Assembly: GCA_023480605.1 (NCBI GenBank)
Contig: JAMCWS010000232.1
Coordinates: 1-5,742 of the forward strand
Direction of reading: 5' to 3'
Source: a bacterium
Lineage (GTDB): Bacteria > Sumerlaeota > Sumerlaeia > MVZB01
DNA: 5,742 bases
In this document: positions 1 through 5,742 of the stretch, one piece after another
Layout: each line of letters starts with the position of its first letter
Position numbering within the stretch: the first letter of the stretch is position 1
Position numbers and translations under genes: made by a program
Notes under the pieces: model-generated
Database searches by the model: none
What the model saw: the letters and a program-made list of their open reading frames with translations, nothing else
Told to the model about the DNA's origin: nothing

Positions 1-230
1 ACCCCGTTTCCTTCTTTCATTTCATCCCCTTCGACGCGGTTTGGCAAGATTTTTCGGGCGTGCCCGCCCATGGCTCAACGGGAAGCACCGTGTTTTTCGT
101 TGGACGACGGTCGGTTCTCTGAGGATCATCGCCGGCGGATTCAGCCAACAGGCGCAAGATGCTCCCGGTGCCGTCCGGAAGTTCATAAATCATTTGCCTG
201 TAACAGGATAGGTGTTATTAAATTGGCCGC

Positions 231-1520
231 ATGACGACCACCGCCGAACCCACACGCCGGAAAAAGCGCCGCCGCCGCCGCCCCACCCCCGAAGACCGGG
301 CTCACGGCGTCCCCCAACCCTCCGCCGCCGTTGGAAGCGACGCCGGCGCGGCCCACGCTCCGGACGCCCCCGGCTCAGGTGGCCCCGCCATGGGAGCGCC
401 AGACGCGGGCGGGCCGCAACCACATCCCGGCGCTGTCGATCCCCCTCGGTTCGTCGCGTCGCCGCTCAAGCTGTCGGTCGTCGTGCCAATGTTCAACGAG
501 GCCGAGAACGTCGAGAAGACCGTGGCGCGCCTGGGCGAGGCGCTCCTGGGATTCACCGACGGTCCGTGGGAGGTCATCGTCGTCAACGACGGCAGCAGCG
601 ACGACACGTGGGCCATCGCCCGCGCCTTGGCCGCGCGGCCCGAGTTCCCCTGGCTGCGCGTCGGCGGCTACCAGCGCAACCGCGGGCGCGGCTTCGCCCT
701 GCGTACCGGATTCGCCATGGCCCGCGGCGAGTGGATCGTTTCGATCGACGCCGACCTGAGTTACGACCCCGCTTACATCCTCGACCTCGTGGGCGTCCTG
801 CGCGAGGAGGAGGACATCGACCTGGTGCTGGCCTCGGCCTACATGCCGGGAGGCGGGGTCGAGGGCGTGCCGATCAGGCGCCTCTGGGTCAGTCGTCTCG
901 GAAACAAAATGCTTAGTTGGTTCATGTCTTCGAGCGGACGCAAGGTCAACACGATCACCTGCGTCTTCCGCGCCTATCGGCGCTACGTGCTCGACAACCT
1001 CGAACTGGAGTCCGACGGCAAGGACATCCACCTCGAGATCCTGTCGAAGGCGCTGATGCTGGGCTACCGGTTCAAGGAAATACCCGCCGTTCTGCGCTGG
1101 CGCAAGCACGGCGCCTCGAAGCACGTTTTCAGCCACACGGCTTTCACCCACCTGGTTTTCGCCCTGTTCGAGCGCCCCATCCTCGTGTTCGGCATGATCG
1201 GCCTGATGCTGATGACAGCCAGCATCGCCGGCATCGCCTATATCCTATCGATCTGGCTCCAACACAAGCTCGATCCGTTGCACAACCAGCCGCTCAATCC
1301 CGAACGGCCGCTGATGACCCTGGTCGTGCTGACTTTTCTGGGCGGCCTGCAGCTCATTTCATTCGGCGTTATGGGAGCGTTGTTCGTCAACCTGCGCAAG
1401 GAAGTCATCAAGATCCAGGCCCGGCTGCGCCAGCTTTCCGAGCGCCACGCCCGCCACGCGGCCGACGTCGCCCGGCCGGTCGCCGTCCCCGGCGAGCCGG
1501 ATCCGCGCAATGACAAATAA
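231..1520 (+). CDS. Family 2 glycosyltransferase, polyisoprenyl-phosphate sugar transferase type, with two C-terminal membrane segments
   Basis: This 429-residue protein probably transfers a sugar from a nucleotide donor to a polyprenyl-phosphate or similar lipid acceptor on the cytoplasmic face of the membrane. The GT-A domain spans about residues 80-300. It opens with LSVVVPMFNE (81-90), has VVNDGSSDDTW (117-127) for nucleotide binding, and has the metal-binding DxD as D173-A-D175 in SIDADLSYDP. The later acceptor-side segment includes KDIHLEI (264-270) and RWRKHG (289-294). Two hydrophobic segments (about 315-341 and 361-386) and a basic tail follow, as in DPM1/GtrB-like enzymes. The first 78 residues are atypical: a basic run (RRKKRRRRRP, 9-18), then Pro/Ala/Gly-rich sequence with no visible domain. 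No clear Shine-Dalgarno precedes the ATG at 231; the purine-rich AGGATAGG at 205-212 is too far away. A later start, such as ATG 390, cannot be excluded. The family is clear but the donor and acceptor are unknown. Confidence 0.93.
   Translation: MTTTAEPTRRKKRRRRRPTPEDRAHGVPQPSAAVGSDAGAAHAPDAPGSGGPAMGAPDAGGPQPHPGAVDPPRFVASPLKLSVVVPMFNEAENVEKTVARLGEALLGFTDGPWEVIVVNDGSSDDTWAIARALAARPEFPWLRVGGYQRNRGRGFALRTGFAMARGEWIVSIDADLSYDPAYILDLVGVLREEEDIDLVLASAYMPGGGVEGVPIRRLWVSRLGNKMLSWFMSSSGRKVNTITCVFRAYRRYVLDNLELESDGKDIHLEILSKALMLGYRFKEIPAVLRWRKHGASKHVFSHTAFTHLVFALFERPILVFGMIGLMLMTASIAGIAYILSIWLQHKLDPLHNQPLNPERPLMTLVVLTFLGGLQLISFGVMGALFVNLRKEVIKIQARLRQLSERHARHAADVARPVAVPGEPDPRNDK
267..281 (+). repeat. CGC trinucleotide tract, five units, encoding poly-Arg
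   Basis: Five consecutive CGC codons encode five Arg residues (13-17) of the glycosyltransferase, directly after Arg-Arg-Lys-Lys. A short triplet tract like this can change length by replication slippage without shifting the frame. No such change can be seen from one sequence. Confidence 0.7.
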
Positions 1521-1641
1521 ACGCGAATGCCACTGGGTTACACAATGCGATCGACATACTTTTAGTTTTCCCGGCGGGTGTTTCATTTGTCCCCGTATAT
1601 ATTTTACGTTAAACAGCATATCACTTCGCCGTCGGGTCATT

Positions 1642-1670
1642 TTGGTTGCGTCTCCGCCGTGCTGTATGCT
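1642..1670 (+). promoter_or_regulatory. Weak candidate sigma70-type promoter for the binding-protein gene
   Basis: TTGGTT (1642-1647) and TATGCT (1665-1670) are separated by 17 bases and lie about 47 bases before the ATG at 1717. The match is partial: three of six bases in the -35 box and four of six in the -10 box. A rival pair is TTGTCC (1587-1592) with TAAACA (1610-1615), in the AT-rich part of the gap. A promoter somewhere in 1521-1716 is reasonable because the glycosyltransferase ends 196 bases upstream, but neither pair is strong. No convincing rho-independent terminator was found in the gap. Confidence 0.2.
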
Positions 1671-1716
1671 TTGGTGGCTCATGCCATGATTTGGAGATAA
1701 TCAGGGAGCATGCAAA

Positions 1717-2766
1717 ATGCCGGATCTTAAAGACGCCCGTTTCCATCGCCCATTGCGACCCGCCATTGGGGTGCTCGCGGTGAGTCTGGCGGTTCTTGGC
1801 CTGGCCATGGCGGAGACAAGTCTTTCGAGCGGCTGCGCCAAGCAGGACGCCTCCGAAACACGGGAAACGCACAAGCCCCGGATCGCCCTGGTAATGACGC
1901 CCCCGGCCAATGAGTTCTTTAAAACGATGGAAGACGGCGCGCGGGCCCATCAGGGCCGGAACGCCCAGGCTTATGACCTGGTGGCCAACGGCATCAAGGA
2001 CGAACAGGATGTCTCCCGGCAGATCGACCTGGTCGAGCAGATGATCGCTCAACGGGTCGACGCGATCATTCTCGCGCCGGCCGACTCCAAGGCCCTGGTG
2101 CCGGTGTGCAAGAAGGCGATGGAGGCCGGCATCGTCGTCGTCAACATCGACAATCAACTCGATGCCGCGGTAAAGACCGACCAAGGGGTGCGGATTCCAT
2201 TTGTCGGGCCGGACAATCGCAAGGGGGCCGCGCTGGCGGGCGAATTCCTGGCCAAAATCCTGCGCGCCGGCAACCGGGTGGCCCTGATCGGCGGGATTCC
2301 CAATGCCTTCAACGCCGTCCAGCGCCGCCTGGGCTTCGAGGATGCCATGAAGGCCCACGGGATCGAAATCGTCGCCTCGCAGTCGGCCGAATGGGAAATG
2401 GACAGGGCCAACCAGGTTGCCTCGGCCATGATCACCGCCCACCCGGAAATCAAAGCCATCCTGTGCGCCAACGACAGCATGGCCCTGGGGGCGTGCAGCG
2501 CTTTGCGCGCCGTTCATAAAGACGGCGCGGTCCAGGTGGTGGGTTTTGACAATATCAGCGCGGTTCAGCAATTGCTGCGTGAGGGCAAAATCCTGTGCAC
2601 GGTCGACCAGCATGCCGATCAGCTTGCCGTCTTCGGCATCGAATATGCCCTCAAGATGTTGCGGACCGGCACGACTCCCGCCGACCAGCAAACCCCCGTG
2701 GACCTGATCACGAGGGAATCGCTCGCCAAGCCTTCGGAAGGCGCCGCGCCGGCGACCGGCTCGTGA
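1717..2766 (+). CDS. Sugar ABC transporter substrate-binding protein, ribose/LacI-type (periplasmic binding protein family 1)
   Basis: This 349-residue exported protein should bind a small sugar or related ligand outside the cytoplasmic membrane and pass it to an ABC importer. The N-terminus has a basic start and a hydrophobic core (about 15-32) ending in A-M-A, a plausible signal peptidase I site. Cys40 in LSSGC could be lipidated, but the lipobox is weak. The two-lobe fold covers about residues 54-333. From memory of E. coli RbsB, the ligand residues match at F67-F68, D145, an Arg at 203/204, W226 (Phe in RbsB), N252 in ANDSMALGA, D278 in VVGFDN and Q298. Two differ: RbsB Asn64 aligns with A120 and Arg90 with N146, so the ligand may not be ribose. 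AGGGAG (1703-1708) lies eight bases before the ATG and fixes the start. No permease or ATPase gene is visible. The sulfatase immediately downstream suggests a sulfated-glycan context (inference). Confidence 0.93.
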   Translation: MPDLKDARFHRPLRPAIGVLAVSLAVLGLAMAETSLSSGCAKQDASETRETHKPRIALVMTPPANEFFKTMEDGARAHQGRNAQAYDLVANGIKDEQDVSRQIDLVEQMIAQRVDAIILAPADSKALVPVCKKAMEAGIVVVNIDNQLDAAVKTDQGVRIPFVGPDNRKGAALAGEFLAKILRAGNRVALIGGIPNAFNAVQRRLGFEDAMKAHGIEIVASQSAEWEMDRANQVASAMITAHPEIKAILCANDSMALGACSALRAVHKDGAVQVVGFDNISAVQQLLREGKILCTVDQHADQLAVFGIEYALKMLRTGTTPADQQTPVDLITRESLAKPSEGAAPATGS

Positions 2767-2793
2767 AACGCTTGAGGGCCGCCGAGAGGTGGC

Positions 2794-4038
2794 GTGTGCA
2801 AGTCGAAATCAATGGAAGGGGCCAAGGTGGCAAAGCTGCCCAATATCGTTTTCGTTTTCGCGGACCAGTTGCGTTATGACGCCGTCGGCTGCTGCGGCAA
2901 TCCCGTCGTCCGCTCGCCGCATCTCGACCGCCTCGCCGCCGGGGGAATCGTCTTCGACCAGGCTTTTACGAGCTGTCCCCTCTGCTCGCCGTACCGCGCC
3001 GAGCTCCTGACGGGGCTGTATGCGCACAAAAACGGCGTCGTGGATAACGAATACAAAATGCGCACCGACGTAACGACACTGCCGCAGGCGCTCAAGCCCG
3101 CGGGCTACCGCACGGCCTACGTCGGCAAATGGCACCTGGGGCACCCCCCCTACACCGAGGATAAACGCTACGGCTTCGACTACATGGCCGCTTACGATTG
3201 CTGCGGCATGTCCTATTACAAAAATCCATATTTCGAGAATGAGACCGGTCCGCGCCAGATCACGAAATGGGCTGCCGGAGGAGGAGACCGACCTGGCGAT
3301 CCGCTTCATGGAGGAACACCGGCGCGCCACGCCCGACAAGCCCTTCGCGCTCGTCATGTCGTGGGGTCCGCCGCACTGGCCCTACAACTCGTTTCCGAAG
3401 GAATACGACGTTTACGATCCCGCGACGATCGAGCTCCGCCCGAACGTGCCCCAGGCGCTGGCGGCCCACGCGCGCCGGGAGATCGCCGCTTATTATGGCA
3501 ACGTGACGGCCCTGGACGCGCAGATGGGACGCCTGATGGCGGCGCTCGACCGCATGGGCCTCGCCGGCGAGTCGATTCTGTGTTTTTCGTCCGACCACGG
3601 GGATCATCTTTACAGCCACGGCTACACGGCCGAATACGAGAATTGGATGCATATTTCGATGCGCGGCTCGAAGGGAACGCCCTACGACGAATCGGTTCGG
3701 ATTCCCCTCATCGTGCGCTGGCCGGAAACCGGTCGGGCCGGGGAACGTTCGGACGTGTTGTTCAACAGCGTGGACGTGATGCCAACCCTCCTCAGCCTGT
3801 GCGGAATCGACATTCCGCGGGAAGTTCAGGGGATGGACCTTTCGCACGTCTTCCGCGACGGCCAAGGGACGGAGCCGGACTCGGTCTACCTCCAGATGCT
3901 CGGCCCGGGGTGGCCGACGCGCACCAGGTGGGTGGGGATCTGGCGCGGCGTGCGCACACATCGCTACCTTTATTCGCGCTGGCGCGGCGAGGACGATCAC
4001 GAGACGATCCTCTTCGACCGCGCCAACGACCCGTATGA
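2794..4038 (+). CDS. Sulfatase 1, N-terminal half; frameshifted, genuine only to about position 3270
   Basis: This frame encodes the catalytic N-terminal half of a formylglycine sulfatase, which hydrolyses sulfate esters. Residues are counted from GTG 2794. NIVFVFADQ (17-25) supplies a metal-binding Asp (D24). CPLCSPYRAELLTG (61-74) holds the CxPxR signature, with Cys64 to be oxidised to formylglycine and Arg68 beside it. GKWHLG (111-116) holds the conserved Lys112 and His114. After Trp159 (3268-3270) the frame continues open to 4038, but the translation becomes Arg/Pro/Ala-rich and unlike any sulfatase. The real continuation lies one frame over. Three starts are possible: GTG 2794, ATG 2812 and GTG 2827. 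The last is favoured because GGAAGGGG sits five bases before it and the protein would then begin VAKLPNIVFVFADQ. No signal peptide is visible with any start. The gene follows the binding-protein gene closely and is probably in the same transcript. Sulfatase family is certain; substrate is unknown. Confidence 0.85.
   Translation: MCKSKSMEGAKVAKLPNIVFVFADQLRYDAVGCCGNPVVRSPHLDRLAAGGIVFDQAFTSCPLCSPYRAELLTGLYAHKNGVVDNEYKMRTDVTTLPQALKPAGYRTAYVGKWHLGHPPYTEDKRYGFDYMAAYDCCGMSYYKNPYFENETGPRQITKWAAGGGDRPGDPLHGGTPARHARQALRARHVVGSAALALQLVSEGIRRLRSRDDRAPPERAPGAGGPRAPGDRRLLWQRDGPGRADGTPDGGARPHGPRRRVDSVFFVRPRGSSLQPRLHGRIRELDAYFDARLEGNALRRIGSDSPHRALAGNRSGRGTFGRVVQQRGRDANPPQPVRNRHSAGSSGDGPFARLPRRPRDGAGLGLPPDARPGVADAHQVGGDLARRAHTSLPLFALARRGRSRDDPLRPRQRPV
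2814..2821 (+). promoter_or_regulatory. Ribosome-binding site favouring the GTG 2827 start of sulfatase 1
   Basis: GGAAGGGG ends five bases before GTG 2827. The competing GTG 2794 has GAGAGG (2784-2789) with only a four-base spacer, and ATG 2812 has no purine-rich site at a suitable distance. Sulfatases without leaders usually start only a few residues before the PNIVF strand, which also fits 2827. Confidence 0.45.
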
Positions 4039-4225
4039 GATGAAAAACCTGGCGGAGGATCCCGCGCACTCGGCGGCGCGCGCCGAACTCGAGGCCCGCC
4101 TTCAGCGATGGATGCGCGAAACCGGCGATCCTTTCGACACCGGCCCCCGCGATCCGCGCACCGGCATGCTGCTGCTGGGGCAGGAACTGACCGAATATTT
4201 TCGCGACAGGATTGGGAAAACCTGA
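3239..4225 (+). CDS. Sulfatase 1, C-terminal half, in the +1 frame
   Basis: This frame continues sulfatase 1. Residues are counted from ATG 3239, which is only the first available start; genuine sulfatase sequence begins near Leu12-Pro13 (3272). LPEEETDLAIRFMEEH (12-27) is the usual helix before the second half. FALVMSWGPPHWPYN (36-50) holds a likely active-site His46. FSSDHGDHLYSHG (116-128) holds the second metal ligands D119 and H120, and SKGTPYDESVRIPLIVRWP (144-162) holds the conserved Lys145. The tail, with RTHRYLYSRW and LFDRANDPYEMKNLAEDP (258-275), is the typical sulfatase C-terminal subdomain. About a dozen extra residues (129-143) lie between the DHG and SKG motifs compared with common relatives. 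Joined across the lesion, the protein would be about 476 residues from GTG 2794 or 465 from GTG 2827, a normal family length. A fragment translated from 3239 alone would lack the catalytic Cys and should be inactive. Confidence 0.85.
   Translation: MRPVRARSRNGLPEEETDLAIRFMEEHRRATPDKPFALVMSWGPPHWPYNSFPKEYDVYDPATIELRPNVPQALAAHARREIAAYYGNVTALDAQMGRLMAALDRMGLAGESILCFSSDHGDHLYSHGYTAEYENWMHISMRGSKGTPYDESVRIPLIVRWPETGRAGERSDVLFNSVDVMPTLLSLCGIDIPREVQGMDLSHVFRDGQGTEPDSVYLQMLGPGWPTRTRWVGIWRGVRTHRYLYSRWRGEDDHETILFDRANDPYEMKNLAEDPAHSAARAELEARLQRWMRETGDPFDTGPRDPRTGMLLLGQELTEYFRDRIGKT
3269..3271 (+). other. Frameshift site in sulfatase 1 (probable one-base G insertion)
   Basis: Sulfatase sequence runs in one frame through Trp (3268-3270) and in the +1 frame from Leu (3272-3274). 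Removing one G from the GGG at 3269-3271 gives a continuous ITKW-LPEEETDLAI reading and restores a full-length enzyme. A two-base deletion nearby would also change frame correctly but gives a less natural join. No stop codon, heptameric slippery sequence or obvious rare-codon pause marks programmed frameshifting here. A GGAGGAGGAG stretch (3277-3286) just downstream resembles an internal Shine-Dalgarno, which can stimulate frameshifting in some genes, but it encodes a natural Glu run. Confidence 0.75.
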
Positions 4226-4254
4226 ATCGCCCGGTGCGGTTGCGTTTTCCGGAA

Positions 4255-4284
4255 TTTTTCGTGCTTTTCGCGTGATTTCGTGGC
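4255..4284 (+). repeat. Degenerate TTTCGTG repeat, three units of about 10 bases, between the sulfatase genes
   Basis: Three near-repeats stand end to end: TTTTTCGTGC, TTTTCGCGTG and ATTTCGTGGC. On the other strand they read as a string of CACGAAA-like units (CCACGAAATCACGCGAAAAG...). The stretch lies in the 100-base gap after sulfatase 1 and is not coding. Similar CCACGAA-type tandem runs are, to my recollection, scattered in intergenic DNA of several environmental bacteria, with no function I can name. It shows no hairpin and no following T-run, so it is not a rho-independent terminator. Confidence 0.4.
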
Positions 4285-4325
4285 TGGATACGTATCTTCG
4301 GACTTCAAGCGAGGTTCCGCAACCC

Positions 4326-5168
4326 ATGAGCCAATCCACAAATCAGGAATCCGCATCCGGCGCGCCGGACCAGGCCTCCGGCCTCTCGCGCCGCAATTTC
4401 ATCCGCACGGCCGCGGCCGTTTCGGCGGGTCTGCTGGGCGGCCTCGCCCCCGGCGCGCCCGCCGGGGCGCCCGCGGCGGCGAAGGAGTCGACCGTGAAGC
4501 AAGAAATCCATCCCCAAGCCGCGGGCGGCAAGCCGGCGGGCAAGTCGCCGTCCCGGCGCCCCAATATCGTTTTCATCATGGCCGACCAGCTCGGGGCGCG
4601 GTTCCTGGGCTGTTATGGCAGCGGCGTCGACTCCACGCCGACACTCGACGGCCTGGCCGCCGAGGGATTGCGTTTCGACCGCTTCTACGCCACCGCGCCC
4701 GTCTGCGCGCCCAACCGCGCCACCATTCTCACGGGCCGCTCGCCCGAAATCCACGGCGTCGTCACCAACAATGTCGCGCTCCAGAGCGACAACCCCACCT
4801 ATGCCCACGAGCTGCGCGGCCAGGGCTACCGCACCGGCGTCTTCGGTAAAATCCACCAGACGCCCATGCACTGGGCGCCACCGAGCAGCCTGGACTTCCT
4901 GGGCTTCGACGAGGCGATCATCAGCGAAGACCCGCGCTGGAGCCCCTATATCGACTGGGTCAAGGCCAACCACCCCGAGCACTACGCCGCCGCGCTCGCG
5001 ACCACCAACTCCCACTCGGGCTCCGTTCAGGCCTACACGCCAATGGACGCCCAGCAAGGCGCCACGCCCGAACAGCAGCGCCTCAAGCGCGAAGCCTTCG
5101 AACGCCTCCTCGCGCCCCGCAAGGCGGCCTCGGCCTGGGACCGGATGTACGTCTCGCCGGTGCCGTAA
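4326..5168 (+). CDS. Sulfatase 2, N-terminal part with Tat signal, ended early by an in-frame TAA
   Basis: This 280-codon frame encodes the first part of a second formylglycine sulfatase. ATG 4326 is chosen because GAGG (4311-4314) lies 11 bases upstream and it places a twin-arginine leader at the N-terminus: LSRRNFIRTAAAVSAGLLGG (20-39), followed by an Ala/Gly/Pro-rich cleavage region. The folded protein should therefore be exported by the Tat pathway. RPNIVFIMADQ (78-88) gives the metal Asp D87. PVCAPNRATILTG (125-137) is the CxPxR signature with catalytic Cys127 and Arg131. FGKIHQTP (173-180) supplies the conserved Lys175 and His177. The frame ends VSPVP-TAA, but sulfatase sequence continues in the same frame beyond the stop. 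The truncated product would lack the second metal-ligand set and should be inactive. It is distinct from sulfatase 1 in signature, leader and mid-region, so it is not a recent tandem copy. The substrate cannot be read from the sequence. Confidence 0.87.
   Translation: MSQSTNQESASGAPDQASGLSRRNFIRTAAAVSAGLLGGLAPGAPAGAPAAAKESTVKQEIHPQAAGGKPAGKSPSRRPNIVFIMADQLGARFLGCYGSGVDSTPTLDGLAAEGLRFDRFYATAPVCAPNRATILTGRSPEIHGVVTNNVALQSDNPTYAHELRGQGYRTGVFGKIHQTPMHWAPPSSLDFLGFDEAIISEDPRWSPYIDWVKANHPEHYAAALATTNSHSGSVQAYTPMDAQQGATPEQQRLKREAFERLLAPRKAASAWDRMYVSPVP
5166..5168 (+). other. In-frame TAA stop interrupting sulfatase 2
   Basis: The TAA lies between VSPVP and QPRNRAYITECGLDFI in one unbroken frame. A single base change from GAA, CAA or AAA would create it. 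Genome-wide reassignment of TAA is unlikely because the glycosyltransferase ends at a TAA (1518-1520) exactly where its domain is complete. The nearest in-frame ATG after the stop is at 5316, inside the domain, so re-initiation would not give a functional enzyme. Confidence 0.85.
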
Positions 5169-5742
5169 CAGCCCAGGAACCGCGCCTATATCACCGAGTG
5201 CGGGCTGGACTTCATCAAGCGCGCCGCGGCCGACAACCCCGACCGGCCCTTCTTCTGCCACATTTCATACGTCGCGCCCCACGATCCCTACGACCCGCCC
5301 GAGCCTTACGCCTCGATGTTTGCTCCCGAGTCGATGCCGGCGCCCCTGCCGGCCGAGTGGCTCGAGCAGGGTCCCAAGCTGCTCGAAGCGGTTCTCGACA
5401 GCTACCTGAAGTTCCGGGTGATCTACGACAAACCGGCCGCCGTGCGCAAGCTGCGCTCGCTCTACCACGGTTCGCTCCGCCTGATCGACGACCAGATCGG
5501 CCGCGTCGTCCGCCACCTACGGGAATCGGGCCTGTGGGAGAATACCATTGTCGTCTTCACCACCGATCACGGCGAGATGATGGGCGATCACGGCCTCATC
5601 GCCAAGGGCGCGCCGCATTACGACACCGGCATCCGCTGCCCCCTCGTCGTCGCCGGCGGTCCCGTGCGCCAGGCGGCGCCGGTCGACCGGCTCTCCTGTT
5701 CCCTGGATCTCTACCCCACCTTCTGCGAATGGGCCGGGGGAC
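5169..5742 (+). CDS. Sulfatase 2, continuation after the in-frame stop (partial, runs off the window)
   Basis: These 191 codons are in the same frame as the upstream half and complete its sulfatase core. Residues are counted from Gln 5169. RPFFCHISYVAPHDPYDPP (26-44) holds a likely active-site His38. LYHGSLRLIDDQIGRVVRHL (99-118) is the usual helix before the second catalytic strand. VVFTTDHGEMMGDHGLIAKG (128-147) holds metal ligands D133 and H134 and the conserved Lys146. PVDRLSCSLDLYPTFCEWAG (171-190) is the normal segment leading to the C-terminal subdomain, which lies outside the window. No further stop or frameshift appears up to the right edge. No start codon with a ribosome-binding site is seen at its beginning, so it is read as part of the interrupted gene and not as an independent one. 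Confidence 0.85.

Noticed and set aside
56..69. Hairpin GGGCG-TGCC-CGCCC
   Set aside because: There is no T-run after it on either strand: the four T residues lie on the 5' side, which reads as A on the other strand. It does not fit a rho-independent terminator.
1..234. Open forward reading frame from the left edge to TGA 232-234, overlapping the glycosyltransferase start by ATGA
   Set aside because: A second forward frame is also open to a TAG at 209-211, third positions are not GC-biased as in the real genes here, and the translation shows no recognisable motif. It could be the tail of an unknown gene but is not supported.
1621..2691. Long minus-strand open frame (356 codons) opposite the binding-protein gene
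   Set aside because: It is antisense to a clear binding-protein gene, and GC-rich codon bias creates such open shadows. No domain is visible in its translation.
3262..3290. Programmed frameshifting at AAATGGG
   Set aside because: The shift needed is +1, the site does not match a slippery heptamer for -1 shifting, and no stop or rare codon sits at the join. A simple indel explains it better, though recoding is not disproved.
4247..4254. TTCCGGAA palindrome after sulfatase 1
   Set aside because: It is only eight bases with no loop, so it cannot act as a terminator hairpin, and palindromes this short are expected by chance.
4212..4325. Upstream extension of sulfatase 2 to ATG 4212
   Set aside because: It overlaps the end of sulfatase 1, passes through the intergenic repeat, and would bury the twin-arginine leader 59 residues from the N-terminus. 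ATG 4326 fits better.
3260..4339. Long minus-strand open frame (359 codons) opposite sulfatase 1
   Set aside because: It is a shadow of the sulfatase coding frame, its translation has no domain, and it spans the intergenic gap without a start signal.

Overview
The window is a GC-rich bacterial segment with every supported gene on the + strand. The layout is a membrane-anchored family 2 glycosyltransferase (231-1520), then an exported sugar-type substrate-binding protein (1717-2766), then two formylglycine-type sulfatase genes (about 2794-4225, and 4326 to beyond the right edge). No RNA gene, insertion sequence, CRISPR array or replication origin was seen. Two Cys-type sulfatases in a row, one with a twin-arginine leader, in GC-rich DNA suggest a polysaccharide-degrading member of Planctomycetota, Verrucomicrobiota, Lentisphaerota or a similar environmental lineage. 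This is inferred from gene style only, and the sequence contains no taxonomic marker.

Region by region: positions 1-230 hold no convincing gene. The glycosyltransferase has an unusual N-terminal extension of about 78 residues (poly-Arg, then Pro/Ala/Gly-rich) before a standard GT2 domain and two C-terminal membrane segments. A gap of 196 bases, locally AT-rich, separates it from the binding protein, which has a good ribosome-binding site. The first sulfatase follows only 27-60 bases later, so those two are probably co-transcribed. A further 100 bases, containing a short degenerate repeat, lead to the second sulfatase.

The most notable feature is that both sulfatase genes are broken as written. 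The first carries a +1 frameshift, best explained by one extra G in the GGG at 3269-3271. The second has an in-frame TAA at 5166-5168 with sulfatase sequence continuing in the same frame on the far side. In both, the break separates the catalytic Cys half from the half with the second set of metal and active-site residues, so neither truncated product should be active. Flanking sequence is otherwise intact, which points to very recent mutation or to sequence error. Programmed recoding is possible but has no positive support here.

Working model (inference): the binding protein captures a small sugar and the sulfatases remove sulfate esters from a sulfated glycan. The glycosyltransferase is probably a separate unit involved in lipid-linked sugar transfer. 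No transporter permease or ATPase, glycoside hydrolase or sulfatase-maturing enzyme is present. I did not find a clearly novel system.
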